Assembly (NCBI GenBank): GCA_933207985.1
Contig: OW240913.1
Coordinates: 268,914,673 to 268,978,672, forward strand
DNA from: Pelobates cultripes
Lineage: Eukaryota > Chordata > Amphibia > Anura > Pelobatidae
Reading direction: 5' to 3'
DNA length: 64,000 nucleotides
Part shown: positions 20,721-32,509 of the stretch, in pieces
Position numbering within the stretch: position 1 is the stretch's first letter
Layout of the letters: each line of letters starts with the position of its first letter
Notes under the pieces: model-generated
What the model was told of the DNA's origin: nothing
What the model saw: only the letters and a program-made list of their open reading frames with translations
Databases searched by the model: none
Made by a program: the position numbers and the translations under genes

Positions 20721-23575
20721 CCTGTAATGCCATGACAGCAAGACAAGCGAATAATAACATACATATTTGAGCATCGGCATGGCATTCAGAATATGTGCAC
20801 ATTTTTGTGTAGAGAAGAAATCATGCTAGTCAGATATGTCTAATTACTGATGTTAAGGTATATAAAAGGAGCTTAAAATATTATTTGTGTCAGTGTATCT
20901 TAAATCTTTGAGCTGCTAACCACTACCAAATGTCAACCTCAAAAACACCCTAAAATTTGAAAAATTTATAATTATAGTGTAGCGCTTAAAAACACAACAA
21001 GCAAGTGAAAAAACTTCCCTCTTCCCGAGTGTCACAACACCTGTAGAAAACCAAGTCACAACCAAAATACAGCTGGTGTTATAAAGTGCTCATGCAGTAA
21101 AAAAAACATAAATTTTTGTAAAACCTCTATGATCAATACCTTCACAAGTGTGTTATTTTGAAAAGATCTTTTAAAGTGCTTAGTGAACAAATGTTTGTGC
21201 AAAAAGGTGCTAATACAATATGTCAACCATGCTAACAGTGAAAATATTACAGTTACTAGTGAAATACTTTGCTGCAATTTGGCTTCTCTTGATGAAATAT
21301 ACCTCAGAGAGATAATATAAAAGAAAAACCATAGTGAAGACTGTTTATACAAAAACAAACAAAACAAGTATTTTCCCACTAGATCCCTTTGGACTTTCAC
21401 TCACATTGCTTAGAGCCTATACGTCTGGCTCTAGCTTGTAAGCCTTGGAGCCTCTTTTTGGGGGGACTCCTTCCTTCTTGTCTCTGGTGGTCTTTTACCT
21501 CTAAGAACAGAAAATACACAGCAAAACCTAGTGTAGTATGTTCAAACAGTATAGTAGTATAAATACATAAAAATGTGTCTTTTATAAGGGTAATGTGTTC
21601 CAAGCCTCTCTTTCATGTTTAAATTCATCCGCAGTGTTATTTTTGGTTCAGCAGCAAAGTCACTTCTGGTTCACAAGATGGACACAAGATCGACCAATGG
21701 TGCTAGAGCTTATTATAACTGGGGTACTGCATGAGCACTGATGATCGAGACTCCTATGGAGAAACTTCATTTACAATAATTATTCAAAGCCCACATATTT
21801 ATTTGCAGTATGAATTTTATGGCATAATATCCTGACACTCACATTTAGTGACTAATCCATTCTTTAACAGTTCATGGGACACCTGCTAATGACAGAGCAT
21901 GGAGCTCTGCAACGTAATCATCATATACTCCTGTTGTTGCTTTTTATCATGTCAAGAGAATATTTATATATGACTATTTTAATCACTTCATAACAAAACA
22001 CACAAATAAAAAAGCATGAACTTATATTGTATTCAAGCAAAATTGAATAAAATGTAGTTCCCCTTAACTTACAACCACTAGGTGGAGATATTGTGCAACT
22101 TTACATTTTAGCAAAGTATTAAAAAGCAGCTTGCTAGTGTGGATGTTTAAGATGAATACTCAGGTGATTTCAAATGTAGATATTTACTTAATATTGGTAT
22201 ATATTTAATAACACATTCAACAAGCTCTTTAGGCCTGTAAAATATAGTAGATTATAAATGCAAACATACACAATTAAACATGCTGGTGGCAGACACCATA
22301 CTTGCACAGATTTCTCAGTAGCCAACCAGAATTCTTGTTCTGGGCTGGCTAATGACATCTCTTAATTTTAATATTTGTTTACCAGATAACTCCCCTATTT
22401 GCTATCTTCATGTGGAGTTGCCACATTTAAGGACACTAAATTAGGGCAATATTTGCTAAACTGCAACCTAATTTGGTAACCGTAAATATGTAAATCCCAT
22501 ATCAGGGTACAGATTTACGGGTACAAATTAAAAAAGCCATTTTCTGAATGTTGATCTTTCATTTGTTTAGAATATAACTATTTGCTGTCCTTATGAGGGA
22601 TTGCCGTATCTAAGGATAATAAATTTGGTACTAAACACATCCATATTTTCATGCATAAACACACAATCACAGACACATAAACACATTGATACACACACAC
22701 TCACATACACACACAAGCATATTCATACATATTCTTTTTAATATATATTTGAAGATCTACCCAGCCTCTGTACTTTTCCCAGCAGGGCTGGATTTGATAC
22801 TCTCCCTGATGGCCAGTGGTTGCAGCTGAGATGCGATCACTGTGCATTGCCTGCACAGGTCCCATATGCGCCCTCTAGTGATGCCAATGCCAGGATAATG
22901 TCAAATGCCAGCACACTGCAGGGTTGTCAAGGAAGTTGTGTAAGGAAAGCACAGTAAGTATATAGCACCTTCTCCACCCCTCCTCCCCCCACCACCCATG
23001 AATGCCTTATATTTGGGAAAAATTAGCACCTACCCTGTGGGTCAGCAGGTGCCTACTCTGCCAAGTTCAGTTAGTGACGGGCGCCCCCTATAACACGGGT
23101 GTTCAAGGCGGAGGCAATCAGTATTCAAGAGGGCCCCTCTGTAGTGCTGCCATAGCTCAGCTGCCAGTGGGCAGCATAGAAGAGGACTGCCAATTGCCTA
23201 CTCACTTTCTTTTTTTTTTTTTTTACTTCTCTTTGTTTCCTGCATTATTTCTGCTTTTTCAGCTGCTTTTATAGCTGATGTCCATAGCCTACCATTACAG
23301 GTGGCAAAACACCAGGGCAATACTGCTTCACACCAGAGGCAAGTGTTCCTTTATTGGAATTAGGTGTGGAATGGCAATACTCATTCCCAAGGCTGAATGG
23401 TTGCTGTAGCAGGGAAGGCTCTCGGCCTGCCTCCTTTACCTGCTTGATGCTCTCTCAGCTGGTGCAGCTGGGAAGCGTTTGTAGAGCAGAGTGTATTGCT
23501 GTTAATATTTCATTTGACAATGACAATACAGATGAGCAAGAATAGGGTAAGTATCAATTTTATAGTGTATATTTT
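20721..23575. other. Unassigned AT-rich sequence with weak hAT-like remnants
   Basis: No gene recognised. 22670-22730 is CACACA simple repeat. 22750-23180 has GC-richer phrases (CTACCCAGCCTC, CCCTCTAGTGATGCC) that echo internal blocks of the hAT at 1792-3453 on the other strand, so a decayed copy is likely, but I cannot fix its ends. Confidence 0.4.
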
Positions 23576-23576
23576 A

Positions 23577-24480
23577 TATGATGTGCATGGGCAAAAAATT
23601 TGATTCGGCTCAGTTCGGAAATTCAGGTAAGTAAAAAAATGTGTCTGCTTCGGCAATTCGGACCAATGGCATTCGGTTCGGTACTTCCGAATGACCGAAC
23701 TTCGTCAATTCAGACATTCGTAAGCTTCCGAATGTTCGAATTGCATGAAACGAATTGCACATGTCCAGTAAGTGGTTATGGGGCTCCCAGTGCCAGGACT
23801 GCCACCACAACCACTTACACATCTGTAAGGCTCCGAGTGCCAGGACTGCCACCACAACCACTTACACATCTGTAAGGCTCCCAGTGCCAGGACTGCCACC
23901 ACAACCACTTAAACATCTATAGGGCTCCTTGTGCCAGGACTGCCACCACAACCACTTATACATCTATAGGGCTCCCAGTGCCGGGATTTCCACCACAACC
24001 ACTTACACATCTATAGGGCTGCCAGGACTGCCACCACAACCATTTATACATCTATAGGGCTCCTAGTGTCCTGGACTGCCAGCACAACCACTTACATATC
24101 TATAGGGCACCCAGTGCCCGGACTGCCACCACAACCACTTACACATCTATAGGGCTCCCAGTGCCCCGACTGCCACCACAACCACTTACATATCTATAGG
24201 GCTCCCAGAGCCGGACTGCCACCACAACCACTTACTTATCTATAGGGCTCCTAGTGCCACCACAACCACTTACACATCTATAGGGCTCCCAGTGCAAGGA
24301 TTTAGCTTATTGGTCAAGATTCCTGTCATCATTCACGTAAATTTCCCTCCCTCTCTTTTGTTTTGCCACTTTTCAAAAATCCGAAGCACTTCAGCAATTT
24401 GGACTAATGTCATTCGGTTTGGCACTTCCGAACTACCGGACTTCGGCACTTCGGACAAAAGGAAAGATATCCAATCCTGA
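23577..24480. mobile_element. Probable DNA transposon carrying a 47-bp minisatellite
   Basis: It starts GATGTGCATGGGC, shares about 100 bp with 20591-20720, then holds the minisatellite (23780-24297). After that comes another TTCGG-rich block (24375-24460) with CACTTCCGAACTACCGGAC. The two TTCGG blocks around the array may be the two ends of one element. A matching TSD was not found. Confidence 0.45.
23780..24297. repeat. 47-bp tandem repeat, about 11 copies
   Basis: GGCTCC recurs at 23782, 23829 and 23876, giving a 47-bp period. The unit contains CCAGTGCCAGGACTGCCACC and ACAACCACTTACACATCTA. Later copies vary in length. The minus-strand ORFs over it are repetitive artefacts. Confidence 0.9.
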
Positions 24481-24484
24481 AAAA

Positions 24485-25010
24485 GAAGCACCAAGGGGGA
24501 CTGTCATGAGCAGCCCGCACGGGCCCTGGCAGAGCCGGACGCCGGATGGATCCACCATGCTGTGACCTCGACCGCCGGAGAGGTGGATGCCCGGGCCTCT
24601 GGGTCTGAGGGGTCCACGGAGAGCCCAGTCCCCGGAGCTGTGAGCCCGGTGGGGCAGGACTGTGCCGCCCCCCCCGACGGACTGGTGGTTGTGGGGGGTG
24701 GACACCGGCTTCAAGTATGCGGCCGGCACCAGGCGAGAGGTAGGAACACACACCTCAGGAGGCCCACATGGAGCTGGGGAGGTGCAAGGAGTGGACAACC
24801 GGAGGACTTTTGTGGTGGGGTCCAACGGAAAGTTTGTGCTCCTGAGTGCCCACGGAAATGTGGATGGCTCGACCGGTGAGCGAAGATCGGCATGGGGGTG
24901 AGGGAAGGAGGCCTGGCACCCCAGGGACAGTGTGGTAGCAGTGTCACGAGAGACTCCCCCCAGATGGCTCAGAGGATTGACAGGGCCACCTTGTCGATGT
25001 ATAGCTCATA
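24485..25010. other. GC-rich block of unknown origin
   Basis: About 500 bp is sharply GC-richer than its AT-rich flanks and is open in several frames on both strands (for example 24433-24825 minus, 24562-24879 plus). The proteins are Gly/Pro/Arg-rich with no motif I recognise. It could be a fragment of a retroelement or an exon-bearing relic. No function is assigned. Confidence 0.35.
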
Positions 25011-26580
25011 TTTTTTAATTCTAAGTTTGCATTTACTTCCTAAGGGGTTAACATAAATATGAAAGTAGTTAACATAAAAATGCAAGAGATCAATATAAAT
25101 ATGCAGGTCCTTACTGAATGCAGGGAATAATACTCAAATCTCCACACTTATAAATGTTCATATATTGCATATGTTCTCTTCTAATCTATATAGATCTTTG
25201 TTAGGCAGCTTAGCCACCAGCAGACGATGCATTCATGCAAGGGCCGCGCTGAGCATTGGAAATACGCTCGACAGATATGGGAGTTCGAAAAGCGCCAGTA
25301 ATTTGTTCACGTTACCATTGCATAGTTCTGCAACCCATCTGTAAGATATAATAAAACTAGGAGTCATGCAGGACGACAAATCGTTAACAATTCTTTTCTA
25401 TTTTGATCTGTTTATGTATACTAAGTTTCTACCCATTTTTGATCACCTGATGCTGGTTCTTCATTATCATGCTAGTTTAAAACGCTATACAACAGGCAAC
25501 AACAACCTAAGAATATAAATGCACTGTACGCTGTACGTTGTTGCTCCGGCATAAAAACACAGGTACATGCTATGTTAAAGTACATTATAGGATATGTCAT
25601 TGCCAGACGATGCCTAACCAATGTAACACTTCTGCCACACAAGATTACAGTAGCACGCGTTTAAGAGGTTATTTGAGTTTACATAACGTGCATATAGTTT
25701 TTTGCTATACTATGCAAGCTTAACACGCTACAGGAATACATGGTTTATGCTATAATGCCCCTAGGGACCGCAGATTTTGCATACATAATGACCAACTGCG
25801 GCACAGTAGGATGTATACAGACACGCTCACACTCAGCTTGTGGTTGGTTAAAAGCATAACAGCCATGCGTTAGCAAATAGTCACTAATCAAACCACATCG
25901 GGTTGATCCTGTGCAATGCATTAGGCCGACACTGGTTAAACGCAACAGCTTTACTGATCACTCACAATCAGATACTTTCAACCTAACGAGGGAACAATGT
26001 CATGGCAAGAAAGACGACAAAAGGCAAACTCGAACATGATATTATATTAAATGTTGTAAAACAATTGACATGATTGACGAGCCTCTGCGCAGGCAACAAC
26101 TAGTATATGCATTCATGCAGTGATAACCAGGCCTCTGCGCAGGCACTAACCCGCTTTAACAATAATACGTTTGCATTGGAATATGTTACGAAACCAATAA
26201 ACACATTTAAAACAAAAGGAAATATATCTAAATTTGAGGTCCTGTATCTATCTTTTCCTGAGGCAAAGGGATATATTTACAAAACAAAACATACATGAAG
26301 CAAATCAAAACACCAGACATGAAATTTAAACCTTAAAAAAATAAACCTTAAAAAAATAAAACATAATGACGAAGTGAATATTTCTTGCTTTTTTTTCTGC
26401 ACAGTTACCTGAAAATGTAACCATGGTTGTACAATTATGCACAACATTGCTAAATCACCTGGCATCATAATCTCATGCTGAGGGGATGACGGTTTAGTGA
26501 TTCAATATTAACGTATGTGGTTAAACAAAGTAGTTGAATAATTGTTTCCCAGAAAAAAATATTTTTTTGCTACATCAGAA
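25011..26580. other. Unassigned sequence
   Basis: No recognisable protein. A phrase GCCTCTGCGCAGGCA occurs twice (about 26082 and 26132). The composition at 25200-26170 differs from its neighbours, with more ACG/CGT words, so an unrecognised repeat is plausible. Confidence 0.35.
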
Positions 26581-26581
26581 T

Positions 26582-27060
26582 CAGTGGCAGCTGGTGAAGT
26601 TTTACGACGGGGGGCAACAGACTACCCCCTCCCCACCTAATTTTACTCCTCCCTATAGAGTAAAGAGATACTCATACAATACAGAGAGATGAGCAAATAC
26701 AGAGATGTACATACTATAAAACATAAAGTTATCTGCAAAATATATAGAGCTGAGTACAATACGGAGATAACCATACCACAAACAGAGCTGAGGGAAAATA
26801 TATATATACTACACAGAGCTGGGAACAATTTAAAGGTACCTATACAATATAGAGAACTGTGTATACTACAGAGATACCCATACAACAGGTAGCGCTAACT
26901 GAAACACAGAGAATTAACACACACAGCTGGGCACAATAAGGAGATACTCATCGCTATCCCAGACAGCCAGGATCACTGTGATGGATTACAAAGAGCTGCA
27001 ATACAGCGATACCCACACAGTACATGTCTCTGTAAAAGGCTTTAGCTCTCTCTTCCTAGC
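26582..27060. mobile_element. hAT-like left end with ATACAGAGATA cargo
   Basis: CAGTGGCAGCTGGTGAAG followed by GACGGGGGGCAACAG resembles other hAT ends, and is followed by an irregular minisatellite of ATACAGAGATACCCATACAA-type units. No right end was identified, so the extent is approximate. Confidence 0.45.
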
Positions 27061-27639
27061 AGTCTCATGATCTCGTCTTCAGTGGTGCTCCTGCTGTCAT
27101 AACTTCAGCTTGCTATTAAATATTGCTGCTGTTATGAAACATGTCAGCTTCTTCATTAACACATGGTTAAAGTATGACGATACTGATAGACTCCAACCAT
27201 TTCCCCTACTCCTGACTAATAGCTCTCAGTACACAGTGTGTGGTTTAAAGCAGCAGGATACTGACAGACTCCTTATTATTGCAGCTGAAAAAAACAATTT
27301 ATTTGCAGTGGTAATATGAAGCCAAGAAGCTACTAACATGGTAACAGAATTAACTACCAACTGAAAGAGTGAGATAGAAAAAAACACTCACTCAAAGTGA
27401 ATGGGATTCAGTCTCACTCTAGTACAGTGATGGCGAACCTATGGCACGCGTGCCACAGGTGGCACGCCGGGCCCTTTCTGTGGGCACGCGGCCACAGGTC
27501 CGCCATCAATGCAGAGTAGGCGCCTGTCTGCCCGAAACGGCAGGCGCCTACTCTGCTTCCGGGTCGGGAGGCAGGGGGAGGGCTCTAGGAAGCAGCTCCC
27601 CTGTCCTCCCGCGCGATGCTGTGTGGAGCGTTGCCGCGC

Positions 27640-27653
27640 GTTACCATGGCAAC
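27640..27653. promoter_or_regulatory. X-box-like palindrome (RFX-type motif) inside hAT
   Basis: GTTACCATGGCAAC is a near-perfect palindrome and matches the RFX-family X-box consensus at all but one position. It lies at the centre of a larger inverted repeat (about 27600-27690). The same 14-mer occurs in another hAT-like element at 49449-49462. Function is inferred only from the motif. Confidence 0.4.
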
Positions 27654-27809
27654 GCTCCACACAGCATTGCGCGAGAGGACAGGGGAGCTGCTTCCTGGAG
27701 CCCTCCCCCTGCAGTGCTTACCACCACCGGACCACCAGGGATGGCTGTGTCCCCCCCCCTCCCCCCTCATTAAAGGTAAGAAGGAGGGAGGGGGGGTATA
27801 CTGACACAG

Positions 27810-28543
27810 CACCCTTACCCCCCCAGAAGTACCCCTACCCCCCCAGCAGTAACCCCTACCCTCCCAGCAGTAACCCCTACCCTCCCCAGCAGTAACCCCT
27901 ACCCCCCCAGCAGTAACCCCTACCCTGCCCAGCAGTAACCCCTACCCCCAGCGGTAACCCCTACCCTGCCCAGCAGTAACCCTACCCCCAGCAGTAACCC
28001 TTACCCACCTGCCAGCAGTAACCCCTACCCCCAGCGGTAACCCCTACCTGCCCAGCAGTAACCCCTACCCCCAGCAGTAACCCCTACCCCCCCAGCAGTA
28101 ACCCTACCTGCCCAGCAGTAACCCCTACCCCCAGCAGTAACCCCCCTACCCTGCCAGCAGTAACCCCTACCCCCAGCAGTAACCCTACCTGCCCAGCAAT
28201 AACCCCTACCCCCCAGCAGTAACCCACCCTTCCCAGCAGTACCCCCTACCCCCAGCAGTAACCCTACCCTTCCAGCAGTAACCCCTACCCCCATACACAG
28301 TACCCTACCCCCCAGCAGCCCTTCCACCCCCCATACACAGTGCCCCTACCCCCCAGCAGTACCCCTAACCCCCAGCAGTACCCTAACTCCCCAGCAGTAC
28401 CCCTACCCCCACACACAGTGCCCTACCCCCCCAGCGTGCCTACCCCCAGCAGTACCCCTACCCCCCCCACGCAGTACCCCTACCCCCCACAGCAGTACTC
28501 CTACCCCACACACACAGTACCCCAACCCTCCCAGCAGTACCCC
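27810..28543. repeat. Minisatellite AGCAGTAACCCCTACCCCC, part 1
   Basis: Units of about 18-20 bp with variants (AACCCTACC, ACCCCTACCCCCC, ACACACAGTACCCC). It is interrupted at 28543 by the LTR element and resumes at 34287 with the same units. Confidence 0.92.
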
Positions 28544-28986
28544 TGTGGTGTATTACCAAACTCTATAAATTATTATGTACACATACACATATAAACTCTG
28601 GTCCGTCTACTTTAACAAATATTTATTCAGAGACAAAACAACAACAACATACAAATAATGACACACAATCTAACTAACTATACCAACAACAACAGCAACA
28701 ACAACCTAACTAACAATAACAACTACATCTTATAAAATCACCAGATCCCACTCACAGTTCACCATGATGGAAATTAGGCCATGTCTGCTTAAAGGACTGC
28801 TCAGTAGCACAGCCAAGAAGGAACAGAGAGGAATGGAGATAGGGGGAAGTGGTTATCTCTTTCCTGACTAGTAAAGGTATTGAATTACCAATTAACATTT
28901 CAAAAGGGTAAAGTTTATCCCACTGTAAGAGCTTGGTCACATGATCCCTGGTCACCATATTAGTTTGATGACAGAATGTCACCACA
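28544..28986 (-). repeat. 3' LTR of the gag-only element
   Basis: 443 bp, TGTGGTG...CACCACA. On the minus strand the preceding sequence is AGAGAAAAAAAAGTGAGGG, a plausible polypurine tract (28988-29010). Confidence 0.93.
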
Positions 28987-30776
28987 TTCCCTCACTTTTT
29001 TTTCTCTTATGTTGAGCACATTTAAAAGTGAGAGAATATAGTCAAACAGGGGTTGCATCACCCCACATTCCCCCAATTTCAATTGTTTTCAGTTGTTCCA
29101 TTTTTAAATTAACCACTGCCCAAGTGGGTTGGTAAGAACCCTGGTAGTTGTTCATTAATATTATATGGTAATGTGTTCATGTGAAGTAGTAATATCTAGA
29201 CGCAATCAACCCCATACAGTAATTATCACTAGTTTATGACACAATATGATGTTTAATTTCGCCTGGGACTGGAATCTGAAGACTGTGACTGATCTGTGTG
29301 CTTGATAGCTGTGATTTTAGAATGAACTCTCCTTGAATATTGTCTTTGCCAATCCATTACAAAGCTTGAGGTTTGTAGGTTTAATGACACATGCAAGTTC
29401 ATGAGTGTAGGGTAAACTCATTCTGTGACCACCTTGAAATGACACAAATTCCTGCTTCTTGCTGTTACTTTACCCTCATTCTGGGCTGTGTTAATAGTTT
29501 GACTTGGTAATCTCAGCACTTCTTCATCTGTATAGTATCCATTTTCGGGATAATAGTTTGACGTGTAATCCTAGCACCTCTTCATCTGAATAGTAATCAT
29601 TTTCAGGATAATAGTTTGTCTTGGTAATCCCAACACTTCTTCATCTGTATAGTAAACTGTGACAGGACATGTCAGTTACCTTCGCCTCTCTGGGCCTTCC
29701 AATTAAAATGTTCTTTGAATCAAACACAGACAATGAAATATGTACAACAGTAATCAGCATATTGTCTTGTGTCAAAGGCTTAACTAGTTTTGTCTAATAA
29801 AATCTATTTGGTTGTGGTGTCTTAAGGCTATGTTTACATTTTAGAGGTATTTAAAAGACCCACAAATGTCTCCTGAAATTTTGATTAATTTAGACATTTA
29901 CTCCACACCTGATGGTGAGTTGAACACAAAACCATATTAGTTATTTTATAATTTACTGATGAATACATGCAATAATCACAAAATGTACATAGTTTAAACC
30001 GAACATTATTATACATGAACGTGAGTGGGAAAGATGTAAGGGTGAAAAATGTATTCGCAATTGAACGTAGGTGCAAATTCTCATACCCATAACTATTTAA
30101 CCCCCTGTGGATAGCCAAATAGAACAAATAGCATACATTTTCACTTTATTATTTATGCCATCTTCACTCAAAGCAATCTAATTTCCCTATATTCTTAATG
30201 ACAAAAAAAAACAAAGCATCAAAGATGGAGAGAGAAGAAAAAAAAGTAGATTGAATGCTACCATTACACAGTTTGGCAGCGTGCAATCTATAGAAAACTG
30301 TCTGTTGCTATTCAAAAATCAAAATCAAAAATCAACTTGAGGTTATATTTGTTGGGAACCAAATAAAAAAAAAAATGCTTTTAAAGTTTTTACTGTTGTA
30401 AACCAACAGAAAATTACACTATCACATCTCTCCAGTGTGATCAAATATAAGCCTCACGTTGGCAACAATTCACTTAATCTATGAATTTATAATTATTAAT
30501 CCAGCATCAGAAAATAAATAAAACATAGCTGGCAGTGCAGGCGTGCTAAACTAATAAAAACAAAAATTATTTGGAATTTGGCCCACCTGACTGTAATGAA
30601 TGAATTTAGAGGCTTATCCTTAGTATGACTAAAAAAAATATATATATATAACAATACATACTAAGGTCCTCTTTAAACTGGAGTGTTACGAGATAATGGT
30701 GAGACAGATAAAATATAGAAACAAAAGAAAAAACAAACATACATACAGATGTAGAGGACAACAAAAATTATGGGAG
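28987..30776 (-). other. Non-coding 3' portion of the gag-only element
   Basis: About 1.8 kb downstream of gag without any recognisable pol or env. It contains three tandem units of about 62 bp at 29490-29660 (shared phrases ATAGTTTGAC, CACTTCTTCATCTG, ATAGTA). The longest minus-strand ORF (29885-30127, 80 codons) shows no motif. Confidence 0.7.
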
Positions 30777-31490
30777 TTATTCATTGCTGGGCACCCCCAA
30801 TTGATCAGTATTTCCCTCTCTCATCTGTTCCCTAAGCGCTTTCACGTCTGTCTCCAATCTCTCAGTCTGTCTCTTTAGGTCCCAGTAGTCTCTATTCCCT
30901 TCTTTATTCCTCCAATTATCCCAATTCCGTCTATTGGTCTGATCATCCCATCTATGGTTCCTTTTCCAATTATTCTCCCAATAACTGTTCCTGTTGTTTC
31001 TCTGTTTTTCTTGCCATCTGTGATTTTCCCAGTTATCTCTCCTTTTTAGCTTCTCCCAGGTGTTATTATTATTATTCCAATTATTATTGATTACCTTAGG
31101 CTCCTCCCATCTATTTTTCCAATTATCTCCCATTACATTACTTCCTTTAGAACTGTCCCTATTCCTATGGTCCCTCTGTGGATCTCTCCATCTTTTGTCA
31201 AAGTCCTGTTTTGGTCTCCAGTTCTCATTATCCCTCTTGTTCTGAGGTACATCCCACCTTTGGCTTCTCCATTTGCCATCTAAATCTCTACCAGAGTCAA
31301 CCTTGAATGTTCTTATGGCTGAAACAGATAAGGCCTGTTCTGAGGAAGGATGCTTAAGCCACCAATTATCAGCTCTAGTTAGTAGCATTTCTAAGTCTGC
31401 TGGTGTTGGATCAAAAAGCCTGACAAATTCTTGACACTCCCAGGGAAGGGCTTCCATTACTTTAGCAATGTGTTCTGGTGAGCCCAACAC
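30777..31490 (-). CDS. Gag C-terminal part of the LTR element (237 codons)
   Basis: This minus-strand ORF overlaps the end of the upstream gag ORF by 34 bp in another frame. The first third (from GSPEHIAKVMEALPWECQEF to about residue 45) looks like the end of a capsid domain, with conserved-looking hydrophobics and Trp. The rest is a low-complexity tail very rich in Trp, Asn, Arg and Lys, ending in a short acidic/Leu heptad stretch (about 205-225). There is no CCHC zinc knuckle; the basic Arg/Asn/Trp tail probably binds the RNA instead (inference). The frame switch relative to the first ORF could be a programmed shift or a mutation. Family placement is unresolved: endogenous retrovirus-like or another LTR order. 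Confidence 0.7.
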   Translation of the reverse strand: MLGSPEHIAKVMEALPWECQEFVRLFDPTPADLEMLLTRADNWWLKHPSSEQALSVSAIRTFKVDSGRDLDGKWRSQRWDVPQNKRDNENWRPKQDFDKRWRDPQRDHRNRDSSKGSNVMGDNWKNRWEEPKVINNNWNNNNNTWEKLKRRDNWENHRWQEKQRNNRNSYWENNWKRNHRWDDQTNRRNWDNWRNKEGNRDYWDLKRQTERLETDVKALREQMREGNTDQLGVPSNE

Positions 31491-32509
31491 CAGGGCTGTT
31501 GAGGTTGGCGTAGTGTATACCAGAACAATATCCTTTGAGCTACCTCTCTAGGACCATCTGCTGGCCTCATCGTAATATTCGCTATTTCTTTCTCTATGCT
31601 GAGTATATAGAAATTAGTTTCAGCAATTCTTCCTGCCTGATCAGACACACTGTTATTGAATCCCAATAGTCTACTAGCCAAAGGACCCATAGCATATTCT
31701 AAAAGTTCTGTCCATTCCTCTAAGTTAAAACCTCCTTTTTTAGCTCTATTTGCTCCCCTCATAAACCAGTGTGTAAAAGTATTAAAGTTGTTATTTGGCA
31801 TACTTCCCCACCATTTCTGGAAATTTTCTTTGTCTGTGATTGACATAGTGCTTGTCTGTCTAGAGAAACTAGTAGGCATTTCTCTTGCATTAAAGTGTTC
31901 AGTTATTATTAAAGGGGCTTGTGGGACATAGTTAACAACTGGCGCATTTCCCTTGTGTTTGGTTCCGAGCACTGGTTCTGTACCTTTCGATATAAAATGA
32001 GACTGGCCTGGGCATACTTTAGGAATCTCCTTATCCCATTTATTTATGTTTTCTTTAGTTTTCATTTTATATTCCATAACTAGGTTTTGGAGTTCAGTGA
32101 TCTTAGCACTATATGCATCTCTCTGTTGTTCTATTTCCTTTAATTCCTTCTCCAACCCCTCGGTCATTTTGTTTGTTCTTAGGGCAGCTATTTTAAAACA
32201 ATCTCTTTCATCAAGAGCATCTTCCATTTTATTAGTGGTTACTAAATTAGCTTGCTGCAATTCGAGTACCATGCTTGCCAAACCCCCTATTGCAGCAACA
32301 ACCGCTTGTGCCACCAAGCTTTTCCTTTTCTTAATATGGCATTTTTTATTAGTAACAATCTGTGTCAAAACATCCATGAAACCTTCATATTTTCCACAAT
32401 AGGGGCCTGCTGGTTCTGGAAGCTCATATGGTCCATCATGTTTGTCAATGTCATTCTTAAAGTACTCTAGTACTTCTGCAGAAAAATACTTAGTACCTAG
32501 ATATGACAT
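31457..32509 (-). CDS. Gag N-terminal part of the LTR element (350 codons)
   Basis: Starts MSYLGTKYFSAEVLEYF at 32509, the first ATG after a 1.3-kb leader. About residues 70-110 have a small hydrophobic patch (VAQAVVAAIGGLASMV) leading into a Glu/Lys/Leu-rich probable coiled coil (about residues 85-170). A linker follows with Pro and Gly, then a Trp-rich helical region (about 225-330) that fits a capsid. The last about 20 residues look like out-of-frame read-through: the sense of the capsid continues in the overlapping ORF at 31490. Role: structural protein of the retrotransposon particle (inference from position after the LTR/PBS and from composition). Confidence 0.7.
   Translation of the reverse strand: MSYLGTKYFSAEVLEYFKNDIDKHDGPYELPEPAGPYCGKYEGFMDVLTQIVTNKKCHIKKRKSLVAQAVVAAIGGLASMVLELQQANLVTTNKMEDALDERDCFKIAALRTNKMTEGLEKELKEIEQQRDAYSAKITELQNLVMEYKMKTKENINKWDKEIPKVCPGQSHFISKGTEPVLGTKHKGNAPVVNYVPQAPLIITEHFNAREMPTSFSRQTSTMSITDKENFQKWWGSMPNNNFNTFTHWFMRGANRAKKGGFNLEEWTELLEYAMGPLASRLLGFNNSVSDQAGRIAETNFYILSIEKEIANITMRPADGPREVAQRILFWYTLRQPQQPWCWAHQNTLLK

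Noticed and set aside
23780..24297. Regular repeats that could suggest a CRISPR array
   Set aside because: Units are contiguous 47-bp tandem copies with no unique spacers, in a eukaryotic genome.
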